A stretch of DNA of 64,000 nucleotides from Barnesiella sp. WM24. Lineage in GTDB: Bacteria > Bacteroidota > Bacteroidia > Bacteroidales > Muribaculaceae. Where the stretch lies: contig NZ_SPPC01000013.1 of NCBI RefSeq assembly GCF_004570975.1, forward strand, positions 37,636 to 101,635, in the 5' to 3' direction. The notes beneath the pieces were generated by a model. That model had not been told where the DNA came from and did no database searches. It was given only the letters and a program-made list of their open reading frames with translations. Every line of letters starts with the position of its first letter. The stretch's first letter is position 1. Of the stretch, positions 1-9,300 are shown one piece after another. Position numbers and translations under genes: made by a program.

Positions 1-255
1 GAGAAATCAATGGTCACTAAAATGAATTACGTGAAAGGCAATTATGCTTCCACCCATCAACACCCTCACGAGCAGTGCGGATATGTGATTTCCGGTCAAT
101 ACCGTCTGATAGTGGAAACTGAGCCGAGAATTGATGTTATCCTGACTGTCGGAGATTCATACGCTATCCCAGGCAACACTCCTCACTCCTTTGAAGTGCT
201 TGAAGGAGGTGAAGTGGTGGATGTCTTCACTCCTCAACGCGAGGATTATCTTTAA
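1..255 (+). CDS. Cupin-domain protein, 3' part (cut by window edge)
   Basis: Small single-domain beta-barrel (cupin 2) protein. The stretch HQHPHEQCGYVISG carries the metal-binding His/His/Glu pattern of cupin motif 1, and GDSYAIPGNTPHSF fits motif 2 with its conserved Gly, Pro and His. An ATG exists at position 10, but the frame is open to the left edge, and in this family the matching Met-Val-Thr segment sits about 25-30 residues inside the protein. The real start is therefore probably outside the window. The substrate cannot be told; such proteins bind small ligands or metal, or act as isomerases or sensors. A strong hairpin terminator follows 22 bases after the stop. Confidence 0.8.
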   Translation, partial: EKSMVTKMNYVKGNYASTHQHPHEQCGYVISGQYRLIVETEPRIDVILTVGDSYAIPGNTPHSFEVLEGGEVVDVFTPQREDYL

Positions 256-276
256 CTATACAATCCGTAAGTTAGT

Positions 277-314
277 GTTAAAGTAGTATCATTAGCCGAT
301 GATACTACTTTAAC
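277..314. terminator. Perfect 16-bp hairpin after the cupin gene
   Basis: Positions 277-292 and 299-314 are perfect reverse complements with a 6-base loop. There is no long T-run, but a stem of this length just downstream of a stop codon is typical of Bacteroidales transcription ends. Confidence 0.75.
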
Positions 315-518
315 GCCTTATAAAAAAGACTATGGAATCTTTCCTCCTTTTCGACGTTTCCGCAGAATATTTCATGATTCATAAGTTCGACAATAATTCT
401 CCAATTCCAGCCGGAACTATGACTTATTCATCAGCTCGACATATAGTCCTACATTCGCTTTAAGGTATGCGTTTTTCGTGATAGTACACCATCAGTCTCG
501 GCATGGGCATCTTTGACG
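315..518. other. Intergenic stretch, possible short gene remnant
   Basis: No credible gene. On the minus strand, 417-491 holds a 24-codon open stretch between two stops that reads like the tail of a protein (ends NVGLYVELMNKS) but has no start codon. It may be a relic or chance. Confidence 0.25.
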
Positions 519-547
519 TAATTTTGCTGTAATAATTATTTTACAGC
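519..547 (+). promoter_or_regulatory. Promoter -7 box and palindromic operator before the first RND gene
   Basis: Positions 519-526 read TAATTTTG, an exact match to the Bacteroides -7 consensus TAnnTTTG. Directly after it, 526-532 and 541-547 form an inverted repeat (GCTGTAA ... TTACAGC, 8-base spacer) that covers the expected transcription start and ends one base before the ATG at 549. The position suits a TetR-like repressor operator or a hairpin that hides the start codon. No regulator gene lies alongside. Confidence 0.55.
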
Positions 548-548
548 A

Positions 549-3500
549 ATGAATATCAAGACTTTTATCGACCGACCGGTATTGTCGTGTGTCCTGTCAG
601 TGTTTATAGTTCTTCTCGGTGTAATTGGTCTGTCGCGCCTACCGATAGAGCAGTTTCCGGAAATCGCACCGCCTACCGTGCGTGTTTCCGCAACATATAC
701 AGGAGCCAATGCAGAGACACTCCAACGCTCTGTCATCGCTCCGCTTGAAGAGGCGATAAACGGAGTCGAGGGTATAAATTACATGACCTCTTCCGCCAAT
801 AATAATGGGCAGGCTACTGTTACGGTCTATTTCCGACAGGGTACAGACCCGGACATGGCGGCGGTAAATGTGCAGAACCGTATCGCTCAGGCGCAGGGGC
901 TTCTGCCTGCCGAAGTGGTGCAATCCGGTGTTAATGTCCGTAAAAGCCAGAACAGCACCGCCAAAATCGTGGCACTCTACAGCCCCGATGACCGATATGA
1001 CCAGAAGTTCATATTCAACTACTTCAAGATAAATATTGAGCCTCGGCTGGCGCGAGTGCAGGGAGTGGGTGATATTACTCTTTTTGGATCGGACTATTCG
1101 TTGCGGATATGGCTGAATCCCGACAAAATGGCGATGCATGGACTTGTGCCTGCCGATATAGAAGCGGTGCTTGCCGAGCAGAATATCGAGATGCCGACAG
1201 GCACACTCGGAGCGGATGGCGAAAGCACTTTCCAGTATGCACTGAAATACCGTGGCAGGTATGAAACTGAGGATGAGTTCCGGCAATTGGTCGTGAAATC
1301 CACTCCCGACGGAGGGATATTGCGCCTTGGAGAGCTTGCCGACATAGAACTTGGACAACTGAGTTATTCCGTGAAAAACGAACTTTCGGGACATCCCGGC
1401 ACAAACTGCATGATAGCCCAGATGCCGGGTAGCAATGCCAATGAACTTGTCGAAAAAATTGACGAGGTAATCAAAGCCGCCTCGGAGGATTTGCCTGAGG
1501 GTCTGGTGTTGGTCGACCTGATGAGTGTAAAAAGTTTTATGGACGCGTCAATCTCCAATGTATTGCATACACTGATTGAAGCCATTGCGCTTGTGATACT
1601 TGTGGTAATGCTTTTCCTTCAGAATTTCAAGTCATCGCTGATTCCGGGAATAGCAATCGTCGTTTCACTTATTGGCACATTGGCATTCCTCTACTTTGCA
1701 GGGTTTTCGTTGAATATGCTGACATTGTTTGCTCTGGTGCTCGTAATCGGTACGGTTGTCGATGATGCCATTGTGGTGGTCGAGGCCGTGCAGCCGCAGT
1801 TTGACGTAGGAGAACGCTCTCCGTATCAGGCAACAGTAAAAGGAATGAAAGGTATCACACGTCCGCTTGTCACAACTTCGCTGGTATTCATGGCGGTGTT
1901 TATACCTGTATGCTTCATAGAGGGCGCGACAGGCATATTTTACCGTCAGTTCGGACTGACAATGGCTGTGGCGGTATTGATTTCTACATTTAACGCGCTT
2001 ACCCTCAGCCCTGCGCTGTGTGTCCTGATTATGAGACCTGTTGACAAGACCGCTCGTTTCACCAAAGCATTCAATGCCGCATTTAATGTGATGGGAGATA
2101 AATATACTTCTTCGCTTTCTATATTTTTTCGGCATAAATGGATTGTGGCAGGTCTTATTGTAACTTCAATTGCCGCATTCGTCCTGTTGCTTCACACAAC
2201 AAAGACAGGGCTTGTGCCTGACGAAGACACAGGCACAGTAGTGGTGGATATTCAGGTCGCTCCCGGCACATCGCGAGCGCGGACTGAGCAGATTATGGCT
2301 GATGTGGAATCAAAGATAGCCGACATACCTCAGTTTCAGATATATTCAAAATCCATCGGAATGGGAATGCTCGGAGGTCAGGGCGCGTCAAACGGCACAT
2401 TCATAATTCGCCTGAAACCGTGGGAACAACGAAAAGGGAAGCATGACGACAACAAATCGGTCATTGCGGAAATATATCGCCGCCTTGCCGATATAAAGAA
2501 TGCACGAATAATGTCGTTCGCACAGCCTATCATTGCCGGTTACGGCGTGACCAACGGCTTTGAGGTACACATACAGGATTATTCCGACAAATCCGTCAAG
2601 GAGTTGGAAAACATTGCCCAAAACTTCATATCCGAGCTTACGAAGCGGCCGGAGATAGCGAGGGCGCAGACGTCGTTCAATTCCAACTATCCGCAATACC
2701 GGGTAGAGGTCGATGCCGCCATGTGCAAGCGAAACGGAGTGTCGCCCGTCGAGATGCTGCGCACTTTGGGGGCATACGTCGGAGGTTCGTATTCTTCAAA
2801 TATCAACCGCTTCTCGAAGTTGTACCGCGTCATGCTTCAGGCTCCTGCCGAGGGGCGAATCAACGAAGAATCGCTTCGTAATATCTTTGTTCGCAATTCG
2901 TCCGGTGAAATGTCACCGATATCCAATTATATCACACTTTCAAGAGTATATGGAGCGGAGTCGCTGACGCATTTCAACCTGTTCCAGTCTATCGCAATCA
3001 ACGGAGCTCCTGCCGATGGTTACAGTTCCGGCCAGGCGATAAAGGCGATTGAGGAAGTGGCACGCGAGATGCTGCCGTCGGGCTACGGCTATGAGTTCGG
3101 GGCTATGACACGAGAGGAAGCCGAGACTGGTGACAGCTCGACATGGATATTCGTAATCTGCGTGGCGTTCATATATCTTATACTTGCGGCTCTTTACGAG
3201 AGTCTGCTGATACCGTTCGCCGTCATATTGTCCGTACCGTTCGGTCTTGCCGGAAGTTTTCTGTTAGCGTGGATATTCGGACTTGAGAACAATATCTACA
3301 TGCAGACCGGGGTGATAATGCTGATAGGTCTGCTCGCAAAGACAGCAATTCTTATTACCGAATACGCAGTCGAGGCACATCGTCAAGGCAACGACATAAA
3401 AACATCGGCACTATTGGCCGCCCGCCACCGTCTGCGACCAATCATAATGACATCCGCCACAATGATACTCGGACTTCTTCCAATGATTTTCGCAACCGGC

Positions 3501-3632
3501 GTAGGCTCCAACGGTTCCAGATCACTCGCTATCGGTGTAATCGGCGGCATGATTTTCGGCACAATAGCATTACTGTTCATCACCCCTATTCTATTCACTC
3601 AACTGAAACAAAAAAGGTACGGACTGAAATAA
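549..3632 (+). CDS. RND-type efflux permease (HAE1/AcrB family), orphan
   Basis: Inner-membrane proton-driven drug/solute exporter of 1,027 residues, the normal family length. The N-terminus MNIKTFIDRP is the typical AcrB start. GTVVDDAIVVVEA in transmembrane helix 4 carries the two proton-relay aspartates, and GLLAKTAIL near residue 930 carries the matching lysine. Two porter regions and twelve helices are implied by the repeated organisation. RND pumps work with a periplasmic adaptor and a TolC channel, yet neither gene is adjacent. The subunits must come from elsewhere, perhaps shared with the second RND gene at 6380, which it closely resembles. Export substrate unknown. Confidence 0.93.
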   Translation: MNIKTFIDRPVLSCVLSVFIVLLGVIGLSRLPIEQFPEIAPPTVRVSATYTGANAETLQRSVIAPLEEAINGVEGINYMTSSANNNGQATVTVYFRQGTDPDMAAVNVQNRIAQAQGLLPAEVVQSGVNVRKSQNSTAKIVALYSPDDRYDQKFIFNYFKINIEPRLARVQGVGDITLFGSDYSLRIWLNPDKMAMHGLVPADIEAVLAEQNIEMPTGTLGADGESTFQYALKYRGRYETEDEFRQLVVKSTPDGGILRLGELADIELGQLSYSVKNELSGHPGTNCMIAQMPGSNANELVEKIDEVIKAASEDLPEGLVLVDLMSVKSFMDASISNVLHTLIEAIALVILVVMLFLQNFKSSLIPGIAIVVSLIGTLAFLYFAGFSLNMLTLFALVLVIGTVVDDAIVVVEAVQPQFDVGERSPYQATVKGMKGITRPLVTTSLVFMAVFIPVCFIEGATGIFYRQFGLTMAVAVLISTFNALTLSPALCVLIMRPVDKTARFTKAFNAAFNVMGDKYTSSLSIFFRHKWIVAGLIVTSIAAFVLLLHTTKTGLVPDEDTGTVVVDIQVAPGTSRARTEQIMADVESKIADIPQFQIYSKSIGMGMLGGQGASNGTFIIRLKPWEQRKGKHDDNKSVIAEIYRRLADIKNARIMSFAQPIIAGYGVTNGFEVHIQDYSDKSVKELENIAQNFISELTKRPEIARAQTSFNSNYPQYRVEVDAAMCKRNGVSPVEMLRTLGAYVGGSYSSNINRFSKLYRVMLQAPAEGRINEESLRNIFVRNSSGEMSPISNYITLSRVYGAESLTHFNLFQSIAINGAPADGYSSGQAIKAIEEVAREMLPSGYGYEFGAMTREEAETGDSSTWIFVICVAFIYLILAALYESLLIPFAVILSVPFGLAGSFLLAWIFGLENNIYMQTGVIMLIGLLAKTAILITEYAVEAHRQGNDIKTSALLAARHRLRPIIMTSATMILGLLPMIFATGVGSNGSRSLAIGVIGGMIFGTIALLFITPILFTQLKQKRYGLK

Positions 3633-3667
3633 TGTACCTCTTCTTAGGTGGTATGTTGCGGTGTTAG

Positions 3668-3853
3668 TGGTATACTCATATTACCTATATTCAGATAAGA
3701 GCCTCGCAAAACGCGAAAAAGGTTATATACATACAACCTTTTCAGGAATTGTTTGTAAGTGAAAAAGATGAGAATGTCTGGTGGTATGATGGAGAACGAA
3801 TAGCTTTCCGCACGCCCAACTATACTAATTACCCAAAAATCATACCGTTATAG
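3668..3853 (+). pseudogene. Possible gene remnant in the gap after the RND gene
   Basis: The 394-base gap between the RND gene and the PepSY-like gene contains a 61-codon open frame with no start codon. Its translation looks protein-like (for example ENVWWYDGERIAF and NYTNYPKIIPL before the stop), but I do not recognise the family. It is probably the 3' relic of a lost gene; chance is not excluded. Confidence 0.25.
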
Positions 3854-3949
3854 GTAATAAACTATATTTTTAGGTCAGCAGTATTTGATTTCCTGTTGAA
3901 AGATGAATGGCTATAATGCGGTCAACAAATTTTAATAGGCGAAAACACA

Positions 3950-3986
3950 TAAAGTCTCTGAAATCTTCTGTATTTCAGAGACTTTA
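3950..3986. terminator. 15-bp perfect hairpin, convergent terminator
   Basis: Positions 3950-3964 pair perfectly with 3972-3986 (7-base loop). The hairpin lies between the plus-strand RND gene and the minus-strand PepSY-like gene and can serve both. The ~30 bases following it resemble those following the hairpin at 20233-20273. Confidence 0.75.
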
Positions 3987-4026
3987 ATTATGAGTCAACG
4001 GTATTTCCACGCAGAAAATACGGACT

Positions 4027-4497
4027 TTATCGACGGGGACGGTTACCGCGCTGTCCGCTGCGATTTTCGGTAAACGGCTTGGCGTCTTCGGTGAGCTTGA
4101 GTTCAGTGCCATTGGAAAGTTCTACCTCATATCCGCCGCGCTTGCGTGATATTTCCACAATCTCCTGACCGGGAAAGTTTTCTGCGACAAATTTGGTGAT
4201 TGCCGACGGAATTATTGCTGACGGAACCACCTTGCCTTTTGCCGCCTTTACCTCTTTCCAGTCGCCATTGTCGCGGAAATCGACCTCCGCTCCGCTCGCG
4301 AGGTCAACCTCGTATTCAGCACCACGTCGCCCCTGCTCTTTTTCTGCTTTTCTCACATTGTCGCCGGGAAAATGCTTGCTGAGAAATGTCTGTGCCGCTT
4401 TGGGAAGCTCTGACTGATTGATTGGTGTTCCGGCAAAGAGTGTTGCCGAGAATGATGCTGCGATAGCCACAAGCATCACGGTAAAGATTCTTTTCAT
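4027..4497 (-). CDS. PepSY-like (BLIP-fold) periplasmic protein
   Basis: Secreted 156-residue protein with a Sec signal peptide (about residues 1-22, cleavage near LFAG). It contains two copies of the PepSY-like unit at about 29-85 and 90-140; each has the pattern of a helix with F.. ..FPG followed by YEV(D/E)L.(S/N)G, as in the DUF2874/beta-lactamase-inhibitor-like family. The end is strongly basic (GQRGNRPRR). Its start overlaps the stop of the LytTR regulator by four bases, so it is the third gene of the kinase-regulator operon. Such proteins commonly accompany Bacteroidales two-component genes; an inhibitory or ligand-sensing role is only a guess. Confidence 0.82.
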   Translation of the reverse strand: MKRIFTVMLVAIAASFSATLFAGTPINQSELPKAAQTFLSKHFPGDNVRKAEKEQGRRGAEYEVDLASGAEVDFRDNGDWKEVKAAKGKVVPSAIIPSAITKFVAENFPGQEIVEISRKRGGYEVELSNGTELKLTEDAKPFTENRSGQRGNRPRR

Positions 4498-5213
4498 AAT
4501 TTGCTGTTATTACTTTGTTTGAAAATATTGTAGAGGTTATTAAATGACTCGGTATATGTGCGCCCGACCGGTATATGTCGGTCTGACTTCTTTAGGAATA
4601 TCTGCCGGTTAGAGAATTTTTCTATCGCCTGAAGTGACACGATGAATGACCGGTGAACCCTGATAAAGCGGTCAGCGGGGAGCATTGTCTCCATCTCTTT
4701 CATCGTGATCTGCGAGACGATTGTACTTTGTCCGCTTCTGAACACCTTAACATAATTGTCCATTGCTTCCACATAAGAAATGTCGTCGACGTCAACCACG
4801 ACGGTCTTATATTCCATTTTAAGCGTTATTGTGTCACGTCTTCTTGTTGGCACGCCCTTGGCATCCAGCAATACCATCGCCTTTTTTATCGCATGCTCAA
4901 ACCGCGGATAAAACACGGGTTTATGCAGGAAATCCACCGCATCGACATTGAATCCGTCAAGCGCATATTGCGAATAAGCGGTAGTAAAGATTATGCAGGT
5001 TTCAGGCGGCATCTCTTTTGCAAGCTCCACTCCGTTATGGGAATTCATCTCTATGTCCAGAAAAACGATGTCGGGGCGTGTTTCCGTCACACACGCCATC
5101 CCCTCAATCGGCGATGTGAAACATTGCAGTTCAACGCCGCCAATTCGTTTGCAGTATTCCTGAATGATGCTGAGAGCGATCGGCTCATCATCTATCGCGA
5201 CACATTTAATCAT
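4494..5213 (-). CDS. LytTR-family response regulator
   Basis: Cytoplasmic DNA-binding response regulator of 239 residues. The receiver domain (about 1-120) has the acidic pair D8/D9, the phospho-acceptor D53 in IVFLDIEM and the lysine in FLHKPV. A LytTR domain follows (about 135-230), with ISYVEAMDNYVKVF and RFIRVHRSFIV typical of the family. It overlaps its kinase by four bases upstream and the PepSY-like gene by four bases downstream, so the three are translationally coupled. Targets are unknown; the two flanking RND genes and its own promoter are the obvious candidates by position. Confidence 0.93.
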   Translation of the reverse strand: MIKCVAIDDEPIALSIIQEYCKRIGGVELQCFTSPIEGMACVTETRPDIVFLDIEMNSHNGVELAKEMPPETCIIFTTAYSQYALDGFNVDAVDFLHKPVFYPRFEHAIKKAMVLLDAKGVPTRRRDTITLKMEYKTVVVDVDDISYVEAMDNYVKVFRSGQSTIVSQITMKEMETMLPADRFIRVHRSFIVSLQAIEKFSNRQIFLKKSDRHIPVGRTYTESFNNLYNIFKQSNNSKL

Positions 5214-6226
5214 GATTTTAGTTTTATTTTAAGCGACACATTGTAAATATCATTATCATTCCTGATCGACAGCTCATACAGTCCGGGGTAAAGCAGATCA
5301 AGGCGTTTGCGACAGTTATCGATGCCCATATGTTCGCCGATTCTTTTTACGGGAAATATCTTATTGGAAGTTTCAAACAACAGATTGCCATCACATTCCG
5401 AAAGATTTATGAGTATTGAGCTATTCGCCACCGGCGACACCCCATGCTTAAAACAATTCTCGACAAAGGTCACCAGAAGCATTGGGGGAATCATGAGACC
5501 GTGATTTCTCACGTCTATACTCAGAGCCACTGCTGTCATTTCGTTCAGCCGGAGAGACTGAACTTCCACATATTCCCTGATATATTCCGCTTCCTCCTCC
5601 AGAGGGACGAGGTCACGATTGGAAGATGTGTGTATATATCTCATCATCAAGATAAACTTTTCGAGCGACGGCAGTGCATTTTTATTTCCCGTCAGAAACA
5701 GTCCATAGAGAGAATTTAATGTATTAAACATGAAATGAGGCTTTATCTGAGCCTTGTAAAGCTCTATCTCCGCCTTGTCGCGTTCAGCCTCAGCCGCCCT
5801 GCGACGAGCCTTCTGGATATTGGTCTGGACAAGCAGTCCTACAGCAAAGCTGAATGCCTCAACAATCATAAACAATGTCCACAAAGCCTGCTGATATTGA
5901 AGTATCTGAGGCAGGAATCTTACTATCCCGTTATCATACACGCTCGGTTTGGGAATATACAGCTCTATGCCTGAAAGAATAAATGTCACTGCAATAGACA
6001 GCACAATCATTGCTATTCCACAAAGCTTCTTTTTCCTTCCGCCAAACAAAAACGGAATCGTAAAAGCCCGATTTATGAAATACACAAAATACAGCCATAT
6101 TCCGGCAAAAACCATATATGCCGTAAAGTTATGAACCCATCGTTCGACAGGCGAAAGCGCCACCATTGCAGGCAGCACAAAAAGGCAAAACGCAAGGTCT
6201 ATGTATAGAGCAAGATTCTTCATCAC
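5210..6226 (-). CDS. LytS/YehU-type sensor histidine kinase
   Basis: Membrane histidine kinase of 338 residues. Four hydrophobic segments (about 5-25, 35-53, 68-88 and 115-134) are followed by an arginine- and glutamate-rich coiled coil (138-160) and the His_kinase signature QIKPHFMFNTLN with phospho-acceptor H164. The ATPase N-box FVENCFKHG lies near residue 256 and a glycine motif GIDNCRKRL near 307. There is no separate periplasmic sensing domain, so sensing is likely within the membrane. It heads the three-gene minus-strand operon and is divergent from the RND gene at 6380. Confidence 0.93.
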   Translation of the reverse strand: MMKNLALYIDLAFCLFVLPAMVALSPVERWVHNFTAYMVFAGIWLYFVYFINRAFTIPFLFGGRKKKLCGIAMIVLSIAVTFILSGIELYIPKPSVYDNGIVRFLPQILQYQQALWTLFMIVEAFSFAVGLLVQTNIQKARRRAAEAERDKAEIELYKAQIKPHFMFNTLNSLYGLFLTGNKNALPSLEKFILMMRYIHTSSNRDLVPLEEEAEYIREYVEVQSLRLNEMTAVALSIDVRNHGLMIPPMLLVTFVENCFKHGVSPVANSSILINLSECDGNLLFETSNKIFPVKRIGEHMGIDNCRKRLDLLYPGLYELSIRNDNDIYNVSLKIKLKS

Positions 6227-6238
6227 TTAATCACATCA

Positions 6239-6261
6239 CAAAGTTAACTATTTTATAGTTA
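6239..6261 (-). promoter_or_regulatory. Promoter and palindrome for the LytS/LytTR operon
   Basis: On the minus strand 6246-6239 reads TAACTTTG, matching TAnnTTTG. Immediately upstream is a perfect palindrome, 6245-6251 with 6255-6261 (arms TAACTAT/ATAGTTA, 3-base spacer), placed where a regulator would contact or block polymerase. Confidence 0.5.
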
Positions 6262-6354
6262 GACAGATAATCACACAAGTGTTGTTAACCACCACTATTG
6301 CGCAGTTGGTCATTTAGTAGTTTGACTAATATAAGACGCAAAGGTTTAATACCT

Positions 6355-6362
6355 TAAATTTG
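6355..6362 (+). promoter_or_regulatory. -7 promoter box of the second RND gene
   Basis: TAAATTTG matches the Bacteroides -7 consensus and lies 17 bases before the ATG at 6380, which leaves a very short leader. No clear -33 box is seen. Confidence 0.5.
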
Positions 6363-6379
6363 CCATAAATTGAACGATA

Positions 6380-9300
6380 ATGACAGTAAAAACCTTTATA
6401 GACCGCCCTATTCTGGCCGGCGTCATCTCAGTGCTGATTGTTGTGCTTGGCACTCTTGGACTTGTTCAGTTGCCGATAGAACAATTCCCCGACATAGCGC
6501 CCCCCACAGTGCGCGTATCAGCGACCTACACCGGAGCAAACGCAGAGACCGTACTGAAAAGTGTCATTGTGCCGCTTGAAGAATCGCTCAACGGTGTAGA
6601 GGATATGATGTATATGACATCTACTGCCACAAATACAGGCACAGCATCAATCACTATATATTTCAAACAGGGCACTGACGCGGATATGGCAGTAGTGAAT
6701 GTGCAGAATCGTGTGGCTTCAGCTCAAGGTCTGCTTCCCGCCGAAGTAACAAAAAGCGGAGTGACTGTAAGGAAACGTCAGAACAGCACATTAAAATCAA
6801 TAACTCTTTATAGTCCTGACGACACATACGATTCCAACTTCCTCACCAACTACATGAAAATCAATATCGAACCGCAAATCTCCAGAATTGCGGGAGTTGG
6901 CGAGGTCAACATATTCAGTGCCGAATATGCAATGCGTATATGGCTTGACCCGGCAAAGATGTCTCAGTATGGACTTGTTCCGGCAGATATTGACAAGGTT
7001 CTTGCAGACCAGAATATAGAATCTCCGACAGGTACACTTGGTGCGGAATCGCCCAATACATTCCAATATGTCCTTAAATACAGGGGCAGGCATGAGAATG
7101 AAGAGGAATATGAAAATCTTGTGGTCAGAGCATTGCCCGATGGGAGTGTGCTGCGTCTTAAAGACATTGCCAGGGTTGAACTTGGAGCAGTCAATTACGC
7201 GATGCTGAGTCAGACAAGCGGACATCCGGGAGCAAATGCCATGATTGCGCAGACTGCAGGCTCCAATGCAAATGAAGTTATTGTAGAAATCGACAAGACA
7301 CTTGACGAAATCCGGTCAAGCCTGCCTAAGGGGATAGTGCTTACCGACATTTCAAGTACAAAAGACTTTCTTGATGCATCAATCAATAAAGTTATAGAAA
7401 CGCTGATAATCGCGCTCATTCTTGTTGTATTTGTCGTGTACTTTTTTCTTCATGACTTCAGAGCCACGTTAATCCCGGCATTGTCCATAATAGTATCACT
7501 GACAGGTACATTCGCATTTATTTACGCCGTTGGCTTCACGTTGAATATGCTTACTCTCTTTGCGATAGTCCTTGTTATCGGCACGGTGGTTGATGACTCG
7601 GTAGTGGTCGTCGAGGCTGTGCAGGCAAAATTTGATGAAGGAGAGGAAGATCCTTATAGCGCGACTGTTTCTGCCATGGGAGGTCTCTCAGCCGCTCTTA
7701 TCACAACCACAATAGTATTTATGGCGGTATTCATTCCGGTCTGCTTTATTGGCGGCACGTCAGGCACATTTTACAGGCAGTTCGGACTTACGATGGCTGT
7801 TGCGGTCGGCATCTCACTCATAAACGCCATGACACTATGCCCTGCGCTAAGCGCACTGCTGATGAGACGAAAAACGCTCAACGGCACCAAGGCGACCTAT
7901 ATCGAGCGATTCCACTATGCGTTTGACAAATCTCTGAATGCAACCATCGGTCAATATCGCGCAGGGGTGACCTTCCTGTTCAAAAACAGATGGATAGTGT
8001 TTGTTCTCTTCCTGCTCTCGGTTGGAGGATTATGGTGGCTGATGTCAACGACCAAAACCGGACTCGTACCGCAGGAGGACATGGGAACCATCAGCCTGAA
8101 TGTTCAGGTCGCACCGGGCTCAAGCCTGGCGGAGACTGACGCAATAATGACCCGGATTGAAGATGCCATAAAAGATATTCCGGAAATAAGCATATACTCG
8201 AAAGTATCAGGAAAGAATGCACGTCACGACCAGTCGTCATCGGCAGGTTCATTTAATATCAGGCTAAAAGACTGGAGTTTAAGAAAAGGGGTTGAACATG
8301 ATATAAATTCCGTCATCAAGGAAATTTATAAACGGACATCGACTATTGCGTCAGCACAAGTCAGAGCTTCTCAATCTCCTATGATTTCCGGTTATGGAAC
8401 CGGTAGCGGATTTGAGCTATATGTTCAGGACCGAAAAGGAGCTACAACTCAGGAATTACTTGATGTAACCAACGCATTCATTGATTCATTAAACTCACGT
8501 CCGGAAATATCAAGAGCCTACACAACTTTCGACACCAAATATCCACAGTATATGGTGGAAGTTGATGCCGTAAAATGTTTGCAACATAACATATCACCAT
8601 CTGACGTACTTTCAACATTGTCAGGGTATATCGGCGGTAGCTACTCATCAAATCTGAATAGATTTACCAAACTGTATCGTGTTATGGTACAGGCATCTCC
8701 TGATGACCGCCTCGACACCGAAGCCCTGAAACGGATATTCGTCAGGACATCGACAGGAGAAATGACACCTATTGACAATTTCATCACCCTGACGAGAGTA
8801 TATGGATCAGAGAGTCTGTCGCGTTTCAACTTGTTCCCCTCGATTTCGGTTTATGGCGAACAAGGCGAGGGATATAGTTCGGGGGAAGCAATTGCTGCAA
8901 TCAAAGATGTAGCAGAGAAATATCTTCCGACCGGTTTTGGCTATGAATTTGGAGGCATGTCGCGTGAGGAATCATCCTCCGGAAATACCACAGTGTTGGT
9001 TTTCTGTATATGCCTTGCTTTTATATACTTGATACTATGCGCGTTATATGAAAGTCTTACCATTCCTTTCGCCGTCATAGCCGCTGTGCCTTTTGGTCTT
9101 GCGGGAAGTTTCCTTTTCGCCCGGTGGTGGGGATTGGAGAATAATATCTATATGCAGATTGGGTTGATAATGCTAATAGGTCTTTTGGCTAAGACAGCGA
9201 TACTTCTGACCGAATATGCTACGGCTCGCCGCAAAGAGGGTCTTGGGCTTATCGCTGCGGCAATATCTGCGGCAAAAGCACGTTTCAGGCCGATAATCAT

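Noticed and set aside
639..1394. 251-codon minus-strand open frame inside the first RND gene
   Set aside because: It is fully antisense to a well-conserved permease gene, has no signal or domain, and is explained by codon bias of the real gene.
4653..5246. 197-codon plus-strand open frame
   Set aside because: Antisense to the LytTR regulator and kinase start; its composition (Cys/His/Arg-rich) is that of a shadow frame.
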